This document shows positions 29,302 through 41,307 of a DNA stretch of 64,000 bases, in pieces. Origin of the DNA: Luminiphilus syltensis NOR5-1B (GTDB lineage: Bacteria > Pseudomonadota > Gammaproteobacteria > Pseudomonadales > Halieaceae). Each line of letters begins with the position of its first letter. The first letter of the stretch is position 1. The notes below the pieces were generated by a model. The model was not told where the DNA came from. It made no database searches and was given only the letters and a program-made list of their open reading frames with translations. The stretch spans positions 605,009 to 669,008 of the forward strand of contig NZ_DS999411.1 of the NCBI RefSeq assembly GCF_000158175.1, written 5' to 3'. The translations under genes and the position numbers were made by a program.

Positions 29302-30507
29302 ATGACCACCTACGCATCCCGCATCATGCCTACTTACGGTCGCCTGCCCGTGTCCTTCAGCCGCGGCGCAGGCGAGCTCCTGTTCGATGGCGACGATCGA
29401 CCCTATATCGATGGTGTCAGCGGCATCGCCGTGACCAACCTCGGCCATTGCCACCCCGCCGTCACCAAGGCGATCACAGCCCAGGCTGGTGCGCTGGTGC
29501 ATACCTCCAATCTTTACCGCATTGATACGCAGGAAGCACTGGCCGCAACGCTCACCGATGCGACCGGTATGGATAACGTGTTTTTCTGCAACTCGGGTGC
29601 GGAAGGTAACGAGACAGCGATCAAGCTCGCGCGCCAGTACGGCGCACAAAAAGGCATCGAGCACCCCGGTATCGTGGTGCTCGAGGCGGCATTCCACGGT
29701 CGCACCATGGCCGCCCTTTCAGCGACCGGGAATGAAAAGCTGCAGCTAGGTTTTGGCCCAATGCTCGAGGGCTTCTATCGGGTGGCGAGAGACGACATCG
29801 AGGCCATATCAAGGCTGGCTGAAGCGCACGCCAATATTGTTGCCGTACTCGTGGAACCGATTCAGGGAGAAGGCGGCGTATATCCGCTCCCCGTTGAGTA
29901 CCTGAAGCAGCTTCGGGCAATTTGCGACCAACACCAGTGGCTGCTGATGTTTGACGAAGTCCAGTGCGGCAACGGGCGTTGTGGCAGCCTTTACGCGTTC
30001 CAGCGCATCGGTGTTACCCCCGACGTCCTGGTCACAGCGAAAGGCCTCGGTAACGGTGTTCCCATTGGGGCCTGCATGGCGCGGGGCGACGCCGCCGAGG
30101 TCATGGCACCCGGCCATCATGGCACCACCTACGGCGGCAATCCGCTGGCGTGCAGCGCGGCTCAGGCCGTCGTCGATACCCTCATCGGCGAGCAGCTTTG
30201 GGATCGGGCAGACCCGATTCGGGCCGCCGTGCTTGAAGGGTTTCGGGAACGACTCGCCGAACCCGGTTGGGTCAGGGAGGTACGGGGTACGGGACTGATG
30301 ATCGGTATTGAACTGACCCTTCCCTGTGACGGGCTTGTTCAGTGCGGCCTCGATCAGGGGGTTTTACTCAATGTGACTGCAGGCCGTACGGTACGCCTGC
30401 TGCCACCATTGGTCATGTCCGATGAAAACGCCCGGGTCCTCGGCGGTGGTGTTGCAGAGGCTATCGGCGCAATGATGGCCCGACAAACGCAAACAAAAGG
30501 AGCGTGA
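29302..30507 (+). CDS. argD: Acetylornithine aminotransferase (class III)
   Basis: The 401-residue PLP enzyme starts MTTYASRIMPTYGRLPVSF. Family landmarks: CNSGAEGNETAIKLAR, EAAFHGRTMAAL, LMFDEVQCGNGRCG and the PLP lysine in VTAKGLGNGVPIGA. It makes N-acetylornithine and may also act as succinyldiaminopimelate aminotransferase. It is 3 bases from argF. Confidence 0.95.
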   Translation: MTTYASRIMPTYGRLPVSFSRGAGELLFDGDDRPYIDGVSGIAVTNLGHCHPAVTKAITAQAGALVHTSNLYRIDTQEALAATLTDATGMDNVFFCNSGAEGNETAIKLARQYGAQKGIEHPGIVVLEAAFHGRTMAALSATGNEKLQLGFGPMLEGFYRVARDDIEAISRLAEAHANIVAVLVEPIQGEGGVYPLPVEYLKQLRAICDQHQWLLMFDEVQCGNGRCGSLYAFQRIGVTPDVLVTAKGLGNGVPIGACMARGDAAEVMAPGHHGTTYGGNPLACSAAQAVVDTLIGEQLWDRADPIRAAVLEGFRERLAEPGWVREVRGTGLMIGIELTLPCDGLVQCGLDQGVLLNVTAGRTVRLLPPLVMSDENARVLGGGVAEAIGAMMARQTQTKGA

Positions 30508-30510
30508 ACC

Positions 30511-31416
30511 ATGGCTCAGCCCCGGCATTTCCTGACGCTAGATGATATCAATGCGGACGAGTTTCGTTCGATTATCGCTCGCGCAACGGAACTTAAACGT
30601 TTGCAGCGCGAGGGTATCAGTCACGCGCGCTATCCGGGCAAAGTGCTGGCAATGATTTTTGCCAAGGCCTCCACCCGAACCCGGGTCTCCTTCGAGGCCG
30701 GAATGACGCAACTCGGCGGCAGCGCCATGTTCCTGTCCGCCGCCGATACGCAACTGGGTCGCGGCGAGCCTGTTGAGGACACGGCGCGGGTTATCTCTTC
30801 GATGGTTGACGCTGTCATGATTCGCACCTTCGAACACAGCACGGTGGAACGCTTCGCCCGCATGAGCAGCGTCCCGGTCATCAACGGGCTGACCAATGAT
30901 TTTCACCCCTGCCAACTGCTGGCCGACATGCAAACCTGGTTTGAGCATCGCGGTGATATCGCCGGCCGCAGGGTGTGTTGGCTGGGTGACGGCAACAACA
31001 TGTGCCAGTCCTACATCAACGCCGCGAGATTACTGGACTTTGAACTGGTCATTGCCTGCCCCGAGGGCTACGAACCCGACGCTGATCTGGTCGCAAAGAA
31101 TGCCGAGCGCGTCCGGATCGAACACGATGCCGATGCTGCAGTTGAGGGTGTCGACCTGCTGGTGACCGATGTCTGGGCATCGATGGGTCAGGAGGAAGAG
31201 CAGAAAATCAGGGAGGCGGCAATGGCCCCCTTCCAGTTGTCGCGCGGCCTGCTCGCCCGGGCGGCAAAAGATGCGCTTTACCTGCATTGCCTGCCGGCCC
31301 ATCGGGGTGAAGAAATTACCGCCGAGCTTATGGACGCCCCCGACTCGGTCATCTGGGATGAGGCCGAAAACAGGCTGCATGCGCAGAAAGCGCTGCTCGA
31401 ATTCCTGCTGGGCTAG
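30511..31416 (+). CDS. argF: Ornithine carbamoyltransferase
   Basis: The 301-residue enzyme has the carbamoyl-phosphate site STRTR (residues 54-58), HPCQLLAD, the ornithine-binding D-x-W-x-S-M-G motif (TDVWASMGQ) and [10 protein letters not shown]. It forms citrulline from ornithine. It is transcribed with argD. Confidence 0.97.
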   Translation: MAQPRHFLTLDDINADEFRSIIARATELKRLQREGISHARYPGKVLAMIFAKASTRTRVSFEAGMTQLGGSAMFLSAADTQLGRGEPVEDTARVISSMVDAVMIRTFEHSTVERFARMSSVPVINGLTNDFHPCQLLADMQTWFEHRGDIAGRRVCWLGDGNNMCQSYINAARLLDFELVIACPEGYEPDADLVAKNAERVRIEHDADAAVEGVDLLVTDVWASMGQEEEQKIREAAMAPFQLSRGLLARAAKDALYLHCLPAHRGEEITAELMDAPDSVIWDEAENRLHAQKALLEFLLG

Positions 31417-31615
31417 CACCGGCCGGGAAGTCGACCAATAACCAAAGTCGCTAAAACAGATTATGGTTATAAAAAAATAATCCACCTCGCTCGATACCCG
31501 CGATTCGCCTTGTCCCCAGACTGATTTGTTGCATTTACTGATCTGGCAAGTTAGCGAGCACTAGCTCGTCGTGTTGCGAACATGTTTTCCACAAAATAAC
31601 CCCGCTCCAATACCC

Positions 31616-31680
31616 TTGCATTGGCATCGCGACCCGCCTATCTTGGGGTTTCTCGGACAAGAAACCCCAACATATGGGGT
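31616..31680 (+). promoter_or_regulatory. nrdAB promoter with two NrdR-like boxes 31 bp apart
   Basis: TTGCAT (31616-31621), 17 bases, then TATCTT (31639-31644). The -10 lies inside a 16-mer at 31634-31649 (CCGCCTATCTTGGGGT); a second 16-mer at 31665-31680 (CCCCAACATATGGGGT) is exactly 31 bases downstream. NrdR boxes (consensus ACACTATATATAGTGT) normally occur as pairs three helical turns apart. Here the outer bases are C/G-rich, but the ATAT core and the spacing fit. The arms also form an 11-bp inverted repeat (TTGGGGTTTCT at 31643-31653 with 31660-31670). Confidence 0.65.
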
Positions 31681-31747
31681 TTCGTCGACGAGTCACCCCA
31701 ACAATAAACCCAGCGATGCCCAGGCCAGGCACGAAGGTGGAGACGTA

Positions 31748-34633
<2,886 letters not shown>

Positions 34634-34658
34634 GTAAGCACAACAAGAGGAATGAATT

Positions 34659-35924
34659 ATGTTGAATTGGGATGACTACCACGAAGAAGACGGCGGCAAT
34701 AACGCAGCTGATATCGCCCCCGCTGTGGTTGAAAAAACCCTGGATACAATAACGCAGGCCGAGGCTATCGATGATGGTGCGGCGTCTGTGTCCACCGCGA
34801 CCCCTGAAGCTCAAGACCCCATGGCTTCCGAAGCGATCCGGAAGGCGGCAGAGGCTGTCGCCAGCCTCGACGTTGCTCCCGGTCTCGAGGAGCTGGAGAT
34901 GGGTGCGCAGCGCGTCTCCGTGGACGAAAAAGCAATGATCAATTGTCGCGCCGACCTCAACCAGCTGGTGCCCTTCAAGTACGACTGGGCGTGGCAGAAG
35001 TACATTGATGGTTGCGCCAATCACTGGATGCCGCAGGAAGTGAACATGACGGCCGATGTGGCCACCTGGAAGAGCAGTGATGGGCTCACCGAGGACGAAC
35101 GTCGCATCGTACTCCGCTCGCTGGGCTACTTCTCGACCGCAGATTCGCTGGTGGCCAACAATTTGGTACTGGGTATTTACCGCCTGATCACCAACCCCGA
35201 GTGCCGCCAATACCTGCTGCGCCAGGCCTTTGAAGAGGCGATTCATACCCACGCCTATCAGTATTGTATTGAGTCGCTGGGGATGGATGAGGGCGCGGTC
35301 TTCAATATGTATCGCGAAGTACCGTCGGTCGCCAGAAAAGCGACCTGGAGCCTCAGCCACACCCACTCCCTGTCGGATCCAAACTTCAAGACCGGTACCG
35401 TTGAAACGGATCAACAGCTGCTGCGGAATCTGGTCGGGTTTTACTGTGTCACCGAGGGTATTTTCTTTTACTGCGGCTTTACCCAGATATTATCCATGGG
35501 CCGACGCAACAAAATGACCGGCGTTGCCGAGCAGTTCCAGTACATCCTGCGGGATGAGTCGATGCATCTGAATTTCGGTATCGATGTGATCAACCAGATC
35601 AAACTGGAAAATCCACATCTGTGGACTGCGGAATTCCAGGAAGAAGTGGTGCAGATGATACTCGAGGGCACCCAACTCGAGATTGAATATGCCCGTGACA
35701 CCATGCCGCGCGGCGTATTGGGTATGAACGCCGCCATGATGGAAGAATATCTCCAGTTTATCTGTAATCGACGACTCAACCAGCTGGGCCTGTCAGAGCA
35801 GTACCCCGGCGTACAGAATCCCTTTCCCTGGATGTCAGAGATCATGGACCTGCGCAAGGAAAAGAACTTTTTCGAGACTCGGGTCATCGAGTACCAGACG
35901 GGCGGCGCCCTCACCTGGGACTAA
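34659..35924 (+). CDS. nrdB: Class Ia ribonucleotide reductase, beta subunit
   Basis: The 421-residue protein has an acidic N-terminal extension of about 85 residues before the ferritin-like core. Metal and radical sites are visible: Asp in [22 protein letters not shown] with the radical Tyr in THAY, then [14 protein letters not shown] and [10 protein letters not shown]. The core supplies the tyrosyl radical to NrdA. The C-terminal tail ([18 protein letters not shown]) matches the NrdA-binding peptide. Confidence 0.97.
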   Translation: MLNWDDYHEEDGGNNAADIAPAVVEKTLDTITQAEAIDDGAASVSTATPEAQDPMASEAIRKAAEAVASLDVAPGLEELEMGAQRVSVDEKAMINCRADLNQLVPFKYDWAWQKYIDGCANHWMPQEVNMTADVATWKSSDGLTEDERRIVLRSLGYFSTADSLVANNLVLGIYRLITNPECRQYLLRQAFEEAIHTHAYQYCIESLGMDEGAVFNMYREVPSVARKATWSLSHTHSLSDPNFKTGTVETDQQLLRNLVGFYCVTEGIFFYCGFTQILSMGRRNKMTGVAEQFQYILRDESMHLNFGIDVINQIKLENPHLWTAEFQEEVVQMILEGTQLEIEYARDTMPRGVLGMNAAMMEEYLQFICNRRLNQLGLSEQYPGVQNPFPWMSEIMDLRKEKNFFETRVIEYQTGGALTWD

Positions 35925-35940
35925 AAAGCTAGACCTTAAA

Positions 35941-35976
35941 AAAGGCCGGCAACACACGTTGTCGGCCTTTTTTTTA
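35941..35976. terminator. Rho-independent terminator after nrdB
   Basis: Stem AGGCCGGCAAC/GTTGTCGGCCT with one G-T pair and loop ACAC, followed by eight T. The A-run on the left may also serve the convergent oxidoreductase gene. Confidence 0.9.
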
Positions 35977-35986
35977 TTCCCGACCC

Positions 35987-36994
35987 TCAATCGAGGGTAA
36001 CGAGACACTTACCCCGGGCGTTGCCGTGCATCATGTCGCAGAAGGCCTGTGGCGTTTTCTCAATGCCATGGTATTGCTGGTCAAAACCTTTTAACTCGCC
36101 TTTCTTCAGGCGTCTGCCCAGATCGTCCATAATCGCGGGAAACTGATCGATGTAGTCAGAGAACATAAACCCTTCCATACGCGCGCGCTTGGTAATCAAT
36201 TCCCAGCAGTTGGTGACAGGATCGGGAGCTTCTGCCTCATATTGAGATATCGCACCGCAAAGCACCAAGCGCGCGTTTTCCCGTAACTGGCCCATCACGG
36301 TGTTCAACGCCGCTCCACCGACATTGTCGAAGAACAGGTCGATACCCTCAGGCAGCGCCTGCTTCAGAGCAGCGTCCAGGTCGGGAGATTCTTCCCGCGA
36401 AATCGCGGCGTCGTAACCCACCTCTTCGACCAACCATTTCGCTTTTGCCGCCGAGCTTGTCAAGCCAACGGTGTAACACCCTTCGGCCTTGGCCAGTTGG
36501 CCCACAACCGTTCCCACAGCACCACCGGCGGCACTCACCACCACGGTGTCCCCGCGCTGGGGCTTACCCACTTCCATCAATCCTATCCAGGCGGTAACAC
36601 CCGTCGGACCCAGGGTGGACATGTATTCATGCAGGGGCACGCCCGGTGTCGTTTCAAGGATTGACGTCAGGTCGCTGCCATCGAGCACGCTGAATTCTTC
36701 CCACGCGGTGCGCGCATTGACGATAGCGCCTACAGGATAGTCAGGGTGTCGGGACTCAATGACTTCGCCGAGCACAATACTCTGTACCGGCTCGTTGAGT
36801 TTCATCCCCTCAAGGTAGTTATCACCGGCGCCCTCATTCATCCACGCCCGGAAACCGGCATCGAGGGAAAACAGGCGATTTTTGATCAGAAAAAACCCCT
36901 CCTCAACGGCAGGCATAGGCACCTCAGCAACAGCGAAGTCCTCTTCGGCAATCTCACCCTGTGGATATCGGGCCAAAACAACGGCTTTAGGCAT
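35987..36994 (-). CDS. NADP-dependent zinc-less MDR oxidoreductase (PTGR-like), copy 1
   Basis: The 335-residue protein has the MDR cofactor motif VVVSAAGGAVGTVVGQLAKA (about residues 152-171) and DLFFDNVGG, typical of leukotriene B4 dehydrogenase/prostaglandin reductase-like enzymes, with no zinc ligands. Such enzymes reduce the double bond of alpha,beta-unsaturated ketones. It has two paralogues in the window (40166, 43965). It is the last of a minus-strand unit SnoaL-SDR-EthD-MDR. Confidence 0.88.
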   Translation of the reverse strand: MPKAVVLARYPQGEIAEEDFAVAEVPMPAVEEGFFLIKNRLFSLDAGFRAWMNEGAGDNYLEGMKLNEPVQSIVLGEVIESRHPDYPVGAIVNARTAWEEFSVLDGSDLTSILETTPGVPLHEYMSTLGPTGVTAWIGLMEVGKPQRGDTVVVSAAGGAVGTVVGQLAKAEGCYTVGLTSSAAKAKWLVEEVGYDAAISREESPDLDAALKQALPEGIDLFFDNVGGAALNTVMGQLRENARLVLCGAISQYEAEAPDPVTNCWELITKRARMEGFMFSDYIDQFPAIMDDLGRRLKKGELKGFDQQYHGIEKTPQAFCDMMHGNARGKCLVTLD

Positions 36995-37357
36995 CTAACT
37001 TTTCTCCTTTATCGATGATTCAAACTCATCGACCATAAAACTCACAATTTTATCGCGATCAAATAACCGCGCTTCGTCTGCTGCAATTTCTGCTGCCGCC
37101 TCTGGTTCACTCAGCGCAACCATGGCCGCATCAAACGTCGCCTGGTCAGGGAACCAGATCTCCAGGACCACATCACAGGGCAGCTCCCCTGCCTTCGGCG
37201 CTCCCGTCGCAGGGCGACAATAGCGTCTGACATAACGCTCGGCATACCCCCTGAGGTACTTCTCACCGATCAACCGATGCCCGTTTTCGTAGCGCTGCTG
37301 GAATTCTTCCCGGCTGATATCCGGGCGTCGAGTAAGTAGCGTTACCATTTTGATCAT
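36995..37357 (-). CDS. EthD-domain protein
   Basis: The 120-residue protein (start MIKMVTLLTRRPDI at 37357; the frame is open six codons more) has the EthD/dimeric alpha-beta-barrel pattern: PDISREEFQQRYENGH, YVRRYCRP and FDRDKIVSFMVDE. Family members are found in degradation clusters, often of unknown mechanism. It abuts the MDR gene without a gap and follows the SDR gene by 7 bases. Confidence 0.82.
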   Translation of the reverse strand: MIKMVTLLTRRPDISREEFQQRYENGHRLIGEKYLRGYAERYVRRYCRPATGAPKAGELPCDVVLEIWFPDQATFDAAMVALSEPEAAAEIAADEARLFDRDKIVSFMVDEFESSIKEKS

Positions 37358-37364
37358 GAGTATC

Positions 37365-38138
37365 TCAGCCCTCACCCATCATTTCATCAACGGTAGGGAT
37401 ACGCCTTAGCGTCTGCCCCGCCGAGACATCGAGCACGACACCGGTCGCGAAGCAATCGTCGCTCGCCAGCCAGGCTGCGGCTTTGGCAATATCGAGTACC
37501 GACGCGAGTCGAGGCAGGGCAATCTCTTTTTTAAACGCCTTCTCGACCGTCGGCATCTGCAGATAGGCCTCTGTCATGGCGGAAGGGGTAAATCCGGGGG
37601 CGACGGCATTAACTCGAATGCCCCGGGCGCCGTATTCATTGGCCGCGATTCGCACCACGTGATCGGCGCCCGCTTTGGCGCCCGCGTAGGCTGCAAGTCC
37701 GGGGGGCGCGAGGAGCGCCGTTTGCGATGACGTGGTAACGATGGCACCGCCATCGCTCATTTTCTCCGCCATAAAGCGGATAAACATGACGGTACCGGCC
37801 AGATGAACATCGGCGCTGTGCATCACGGCATCGCGAGTGAGTTCGGCGATGGCGCCTCCGGCCTCAACACCGGCAAAATTGAGCGCCACATCCAGCTGGC
37901 CAAACTGTTCAACGGCAAAACTCGCGAGCCCTTCCAGCTGCTCATCGCTGGTAATGTCACAGGTAAATGCGGCACAACCCAGATTCTTGGCGAGCGCGGC
38001 GACCTTTTCCCCGGAACGTGACGCGACAACCACCTGCGCTCCCGATTCAAGACAATACCTGGCGGCGGCGGCACCCATACTGCGTTCATCGGATGCGCCC
38101 AAAACGACGACTACCTTACCTTCGAGTAACCCCATCAC
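37365..38138 (-). CDS. Short-chain dehydrogenase/reductase 1
   Basis: The 257-residue Rossmann protein has an unusual nucleotide loop (GASDERSMGAAAARY), NFAGVE in place of NNAG, a catalytic Ser in TTSSQTALL and YAGAKAGADHV (Tyr/Lys). Its last ~20 residues (GQTLRRIPTVDEM) resemble the tail of the SDR at 47188-47988 (GGLCLRRNPRANEL), so the two form a distinct subfamily. It probably oxidises or reduces an alicyclic alcohol or ketone. Confidence 0.88.
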   Translation of the reverse strand: MMGLLEGKVVVVLGASDERSMGAAAARYCLESGAQVVVASRSGEKVAALAKNLGCAAFTCDITSDEQLEGLASFAVEQFGQLDVALNFAGVEAGGAIAELTRDAVMHSADVHLAGTVMFIRFMAEKMSDGGAIVTTSSQTALLAPPGLAAYAGAKAGADHVVRIAANEYGARGIRVNAVAPGFTPSAMTEAYLQMPTVEKAFKKEIALPRLASVLDIAKAAAWLASDDCFATGVVLDVSAGQTLRRIPTVDEMMGEG

Positions 38139-38209
38139 TATCTCCCTCCTACCTTGTCTGTCTTGTCTGTTGTTGTGCCTGATCAGTGCCGCCGAAGCAG
38201 TGAAACGGC

Positions 38210-38734
38210 CTATACCGGCCAGTTGCGCAGGCTGCTGAAATCCCTGCCACCACGCTGGCCGAAGGGAACCCTGGGGTTCTGCTCGCGGAAATCCTGATCG
38301 GTGGCGGGATCATTGCGGACCCAGTCGACAATTTCATAGCGTTTGACGATTCGCCAGTCACCAGCGCGACACTCGTATTCATCCACGTAGCGGCCCGATA
38401 CCAACAGATCGAAGGCGTTGTCACCGTCAATGACGCGATGCTGGGCGAAAAAGTAAATTTCACCCTCGGCACGATCACCATGGATGCTGATATCCATTTG
38501 CCCAAGAATATGTTGGCTGGATTCCAGGTCAGACAAAAAACCCTGGGCGAATGCAACAAACTCCTCTGCCGATCCCGCCATCAAACCGCAGTCCACGTAG
38601 GCGCCTTCATGGAAGGCGGATCGGTGTAGATCCGGATCGAGTCGGTCCTGGCCACGGATGTAGCGCATACAGGCTGCAGCGATGTCTCGACGCGCAGCGA
38701 GATCCCGCACTTCAGCTTCTAAATCAAAGGCCAT
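38210..38734 (-). CDS. SnoaL-like (NTF2-fold) protein 1
   Basis: The 174-residue protein has the SnoaL_4-like pattern: RRDIAAACMRYIRGQDRLD, AFHEGAYVDCG, SSQHILGQMDISIHGDRAEG and SGRYVDEYECRAGDWRIVKR. Such proteins act as cyclases, isomerases or dehydratase-like accessory enzymes; the specific role is not readable. It is first in the minus-strand unit that ends with the MDR at 35987. Confidence 0.82.
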   Translation of the reverse strand: MAFDLEAEVRDLAARRDIAAACMRYIRGQDRLDPDLHRSAFHEGAYVDCGLMAGSAEEFVAFAQGFLSDLESSQHILGQMDISIHGDRAEGEIYFFAQHRVIDGDNAFDLLVSGRYVDEYECRAGDWRIVKRYEIVDWVRNDPATDQDFREQNPRVPFGQRGGRDFSSLRNWPV

Positions 38735-38777
38735 AGCGTCGCCCTACACTTATTATTAGTTTGGTGACTATCGCACA

Positions 38778-38830
38778 GCCGTTTTTAAATAACAAACAAT
38801 GTTGACTGTTTTTAAGTAAGCCGATACGGT
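38778..38830 (+). promoter_or_regulatory. Promoter of SDR 2 with flanking direct repeats
   Basis: TTGACT (38802-38807), 17 bases, TACGGT (38825-38830). Two copies of GTTTTTAARTAA (38781-38792 and 38808-38819) sit 27 bases apart, one within the spacer, in the gap between two divergent genes. They may be binding sites for a regulator or AT-rich promoter flanks. Confidence 0.45.
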
Positions 38831-38918
38831 CAGCAACCAATGTCGCCGGGTTCGCACTCGAGCATTAATCAGTGGGCGGCCAGAAATCCGGACCACTCAT
38901 CATAAAAAAGGGGGATAT

Positions 38919-39674
38919 ATGGAACTGAGGCTGGATGGAAAAGTTGCGCTGGTGACGGGCGGCGGTAAGGGTTTGGGCAGAGCTTGCGCACTGGCCTTTG
39001 CGCGCGCCGGCGCCGATGTCGCCATTTGCGACGTCGACGAAACGGCGGCCGCAGCGGTTAAGGCTGAAATTGAAGCCGCAAACCAGCGCTGTTTTACCGG
39101 CAGCTGCAACGTGAGCAGCGCCGCCGAGGTAAAGGAGTTCTTCCACGGCGCCGTCGAGGCGCTGGGTAGCCTGGATATCACGCTCAACAACGCCGGCGTA
39201 TCAGCGCCGATAGTACCCCTCGCAGAGACTGAAGAAGCGGATTTCGACCGCTTGATGTCGGTCAACCTAAAGGGGGTGTGGCTGTGTCTGCGGGAAGCTC
39301 TGCGCATCATGGAGCCCCAGGGACAAGGCAATATCATCAATATGGATTCCGCCCTGGGACGACGAACTTTTCCTGGCGTTGGCCTTTACGTCAGCAGCAA
39401 ATTCGCGGTGGCGGGTCTGACTCGTAATACCGCCATCGAGTACGCCGAAAAGGGTATTCGCATTAACGCCATGTGTCCGGGGAACGTGGCAACGCCACTG
39501 TTGGTGTCGTCAACTACCGAGGAAATGCAGGGCATTCTCGCGGATCAACACCCTATGAAGCGCCTGGGTACCGAGGAGGAGATTGCCAATCTTGCTCTTT
39601 TTCTCGCCAGTGATGCATCGAGCTTTATGACCGGTGAGCTGGTTGCCGCTGATGGCGGATGGACCGCCCTCTAA
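38919..39674 (+). CDS. Short-chain dehydrogenase/reductase 2
   Basis: This 251-residue classical SDR has the GGGKGLGRA nucleotide loop, D-V-D after strand 2 (favouring NAD), NNAGVS, MDSALG (the catalytic-Ser region), YVSSKFAV (Tyr/Lys) and the C-terminal GELVAADGGW. It is a single-gene plus-strand unit; the Rieske ferredoxin gene converges on it 5 bases away. Confidence 0.92.
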   Translation: MELRLDGKVALVTGGGKGLGRACALAFARAGADVAICDVDETAAAAVKAEIEAANQRCFTGSCNVSSAAEVKEFFHGAVEALGSLDITLNNAGVSAPIVPLAETEEADFDRLMSVNLKGVWLCLREALRIMEPQGQGNIINMDSALGRRTFPGVGLYVSSKFAVAGLTRNTAIEYAEKGIRINAMCPGNVATPLLVSSTTEEMQGILADQHPMKRLGTEEEIANLALFLASDASSFMTGELVAADGGWTAL

Positions 39675-39679
39675 GACGA

Positions 39680-39991
39680 TTAGCTGACGTCAACCTCAAG
39701 CTGCCCGTTTTCGACCCGCACGGGGAAGGTTCGAACAGGAACCCGGGTGAGCTGACCCATCGGCTCACCGTCCTTCAGGTTAAAGCGTACTCCGTGCAGC
39801 GGACAGGAGATGAAGCATCCGCGGATGCGTCCACCCTCGAGCTCGGCTTCCTGGTGGGTGCATCGATTCTCGACCGCATAAAATTCATTGCTGGCACGGC
39901 ACACCAATATTTTCATTCCGGCCAGTTCGACCGCTTTGCCGCTGTTGTTTTCCAGCACGTCGGCCGCAAAGGCCACCTGATAATCCGACAT
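39680..39991 (-). CDS. Rieske [2Fe-2S] ferredoxin
   Basis: The 103-residue soluble protein has the Rieske ligand pairs C44-x-H46 (RCTHQE) and C63-x-x-H66 (SCPLHG), with no membrane segment. It is probably the electron donor to one or both Rieske oxygenases of the region (41700, 55609). No matching reductase gene is in view. It is transcribed away from the MDR gene at 40166. Confidence 0.93.
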   Translation of the reverse strand: MSDYQVAFAADVLENNSGKAVELAGMKILVCRASNEFYAVENRCTHQEAELEGGRIRGCFISCPLHGVRFNLKDGEPMGQLTRVPVRTFPVRVENGQLEVDVS

Positions 39992-40084
39992 GTCTTGCTC
40001 CGATCAATAACGTAAAGGCCAGCAAACGAACCAACCTGAGAAAGGGATAGAGGATAGCACTGAGGCAGCCAATAAAAAAACCGT

Positions 40085-40118
40085 CAAGCTTGCTTTAATT
40101 TTTCCGGGTGTTTAGTCT
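40085..40118 (+). promoter_or_regulatory. Promoter A with CAAGCTTGCTT element
   Basis: CAAGCTTGCTT (40085-40095) contains the -35 TTGCTT (40090-40095), followed by 17 bases and TAGTCT (40113-40118). The same element and geometry recur at 43896 and 49005. Confidence 0.7.
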
Positions 40119-40165
40119 AGCTCCGCTAACCTCAAAATTCCGCCATAAAAAAACCGGAGAGCACC

Positions 40166-41188
40166 ATGCTGCCCACATCCAAACGACAGTGGACGCTTGC
40201 CAAGCGACCCCACGGTGTTCCCAGCACCGATGAAGTAACCATTGAGGAAAAAACGATCGGCGAGCTGCCGCCCGGTCACCTGCTGGTCGAAAACCATTAT
40301 TTCTCGCTGGATCCGGCGATTCGCGGCTGGATGTCCGATGCCCCCTCCTACTTGCCGCCGATACCTCTGGGAGAGCCCGTACGCTCTACCGTATGCGGCA
40401 AAGTACTCGCCAGCACCAGCGATGGATTTGCAAAGGGCGATCTGGTGTATGGCATGGGTGCCTGGGAAACCCACGGAGTCGTACCCGCCGAATTCTTCAC
40501 CAAAGTTCCCGAAGACAATACCTTCCCGCTTCACTACTACGTGAATATGCTGGGAGCCGTTGGTCTCACGCCGTATTTTGGCGTGATCGAAGCCGGCAAG
40601 GCCCAGGCAGGGCAAACCATGCTTATGAGCGCCGCCGCCGGCGCGGTGGGGTCAATCGGCGGTCAGATCGCCAGGCTTATGGGCCTACGGGTGGTCGGTA
40701 TGGCGGGGTCCGACGAAAAATGCCGTTGGGTCACCGACGAGCTCGGCTTCGATGACTGTATCAACTATAAAACCTGCGGCGATATGGTCGACGCGATTGC
40801 AAAGGCCTGCCCGGAGGGCGTGGATCTGTTTTTCGACAATGTCGGCGGCGAAATTCTCGACGCGGCACTGATGAACCTGAACAGCGACGCCATCATCGTT
40901 TTCTGCGGCGCGATCAGTAGCTATAACGCTACCGAGCCCGTGCCCGGCCCCTACAACTGGTGGCAGGTACTCGCCCGAAGCGTGACCATTCAGGGGTATT
41001 TGATCAAAGACTATTTTGATCGCTTCCCAGAGGGGCAGGCCCAGATGTCCGAGTGGCTCAACGAGGGCAAAATCCAGTTCAAGGAACACATGGTGGACGG
41101 ATTTGATAACACCCTCGATGCCTTTTCACTGCTCTTTAGCGGTGGGAACGAGGGAAAGCTCATGGTCAAACTCGAAGCCGCCGACTAA
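40166..41188 (+). CDS. NADP-dependent zinc-less MDR oxidoreductase (PTGR-like), copy 2
   Basis: The 340-residue enzyme has SLDPAIRGWM, MLMSAAAGAVGSIGGQIARL as cofactor loop, the basic NADP pocket around DEKCRW and DLFFDNVGGEILD. It is closer to copy 3 (43965) than to copy 1 across most landmarks. A role in reducing an enone intermediate or a prostaglandin-like conjugated ketone is inferred. It is a single gene under promoter A. Confidence 0.9.
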   Translation: MLPTSKRQWTLAKRPHGVPSTDEVTIEEKTIGELPPGHLLVENHYFSLDPAIRGWMSDAPSYLPPIPLGEPVRSTVCGKVLASTSDGFAKGDLVYGMGAWETHGVVPAEFFTKVPEDNTFPLHYYVNMLGAVGLTPYFGVIEAGKAQAGQTMLMSAAAGAVGSIGGQIARLMGLRVVGMAGSDEKCRWVTDELGFDDCINYKTCGDMVDAIAKACPEGVDLFFDNVGGEILDAALMNLNSDAIIVFCGAISSYNATEPVPGPYNWWQVLARSVTIQGYLIKDYFDRFPEGQAQMSEWLNEGKIQFKEHMVDGFDNTLDAFSLLFSGGNEGKLMVKLEAAD

Positions 41189-41262
41189 CGTTCAGGCTAT
41201 TGCAAACAACAAAGGCCTATCGCGGATTTCAGAGGTCGCCAGTCTCCCCTCAGAAGCCTCGC

Positions 41263-41276
41263 GTATGACGTCATAC
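41263..41276. repeat. Perfect 14-bp palindrome
   Basis: GTATGACGTCATAC is fully self-complementary and lies 75 bases after the stop of the MDR gene. It lacks a T-run, so it is not a typical terminator; it could be a protein-binding site. Confidence 0.8.
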
Positions 41277-41307
41277 CTGACCCGGGCGGCTCAGCCCCGG
41301 ATTACTC

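Noticed and set aside
31643-31670. Rho-independent terminator or attenuator upstream of nrdA
   Set aside because: The hairpin is strong but has no T-run and no leader peptide; the paired-box reading fits better.
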